The notes under the pieces: model-generated
Seen by the model: only the letters and a program-made list of their open reading frames with translations
Told to the model about the DNA's origin: nothing
Database searches by the model: none
Part shown: one piece after another, positions 4,599-5,096 of the stretch
How positions within the stretch are numbered: position 1 is the stretch's first letter
Layout of the letters: each line of letters starts with the position of its first letter
Translations under genes and position numbers: made by a program
From: Anaerolineaceae bacterium
Lineage (GTDB): Bacteria; Chloroflexota; Anaerolineae; Anaerolineales; Anaerolineaceae
Length of the DNA stretch: 5,096 nucleotides
Direction: 5' to 3'
Assembly (NCBI GenBank): GCA_003158355.1
Contig: PMIV01000017.1
Location: 1-5,096, forward strand

Positions 4599-5096
4599 AT
4601 GAATATTCCGGCATTAGAACTGGATCAAATCTGGATAAAATTTTCACCGGCCCGCCAGGCTGAAGTGGTGGCAGTGGAGGGGGCTTCGCTTTCGGTTGCC
4701 GAGAACGAGTTCGTTTCACTCATCGGTCCTTCCGGCTGCGGAAAATCCACCCTGCTCAACCTGATTGCTGGATTCGAAGAACCGACCGCGGGGGAGATCA
4801 CACTAGACGGAGCGCGGGTGGAAGGGCCGCATTATGATCGGCTCATGCTGTTCCAGGAGCATGGGCTGTTTCCCTGGCTCAACGTCATCGAGAACGTGCT
4901 CTTCGGCCTGAGACGCCAGTTCCGCTTCAAGCCCAAAGCGCGCCGGCAAAAGGCCCGGCAATTCCTCCAGATGGTCCATCTCGACCAGTTCGAAAAGGCG
5001 CCCATTCATGAACTGTCGGGCGGCATGAAACAGCGGGTGGGCTTTGCCCGCGCACTGGTGGTCGAGCCGGAGGTGCTCTTCATGGACGAGCCTTTC
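4599..5096 (+). CDS. ABC transporter ATP-binding protein, NitT/TauT (SsuB/TauB) type, 3' end missing
   Basis: Partial gene, open to the window end; 166 codons are present of a usual 250-270. It powers the importer by ATP hydrolysis on the cytoplasmic side. Visible motifs in order: Walker A GPSGCGKST (43-51), Q-loop glutamine Q86 in LMLFQEHGLFPW, ABC signature LSGGMKQR (139-146), and Walker B VLFMDEP (159-165), with the catalytic glutamate E164. The H-loop lies beyond the window. The start ATG at 4599 has AAAGGA at 4586-4591 with a 7-base spacer and follows the permease stop by four bases, so the genes form one operon. The phrase F-Q-E-x-x-L-F-P-W is typical of this importer class. The substrate is not determined by this subunit. 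Confidence 0.9.
   Translation, partial: MNIPALELDQIWIKFSPARQAEVVAVEGASLSVAENEFVSLIGPSGCGKSTLLNLIAGFEEPTAGEITLDGARVEGPHYDRLMLFQEHGLFPWLNVIENVLFGLRRQFRFKPKARRQKARQFLQMVHLDQFEKAPIHELSGGMKQRVGFARALVVEPEVLFMDEPF

Overview
The window appears to come from a free-living bacterium. The HisD and transporter proteins read most like those of Chloroflexota (Anaerolineae-type) lineages, but this is recognition from memory and taxonomic confidence is low to moderate. The three complete or partial transporter genes and hisD are fairly GC-rich, while about 500-1330 is AT-rich and carries no convincing gene.

Left end (1-499, minus strand): an 80-residue candidate RiPP precursor (499 to 257) has a leader of the Y-x2-P-x-I-x3-G type, which is the kind read by RRE domains. 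Its core is a tandem array with five cysteines spaced 10-11 residues apart. About 210 bases downstream on the same strand, a strong ribosome binding site precedes the first 15 codons of a gene that runs off the left edge. These residues resemble the start of PqqD-like (RRE) proteins of peptide-maturation cassettes. The enzymes of this putative cluster lie outside the window.

Middle (500-1383): a long divergent intergenic region. Its right part holds a complete-looking histidine attenuator: a TTGACA/TAATAT promoter, a 17-codon leader peptide with four His codons (1221-1274) that starts almost at the predicted transcription start, a 1:2 hairpin, a 7-bp antiterminator pairing, and a 10-bp Rho-independent terminator ending 24 bases before hisD.

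Right (1384-5096, plus strand): full-length hisD (histidinol dehydrogenase, last step of histidine synthesis), a short gap with a weak terminator-like hairpin, then a NitT/TauT-type ABC importer: lipoprotein binding protein, permease, and the first 166 codons of the ATPase, which is cut by the window end. No other his genes are present. If readthrough past the weak hairpin is substantial, the importer would share histidine control with hisD; its substrate cannot be read from sequence. A 13-bp perfect hairpin inside the first codons of the permease may set the ratio of binding protein to permease.
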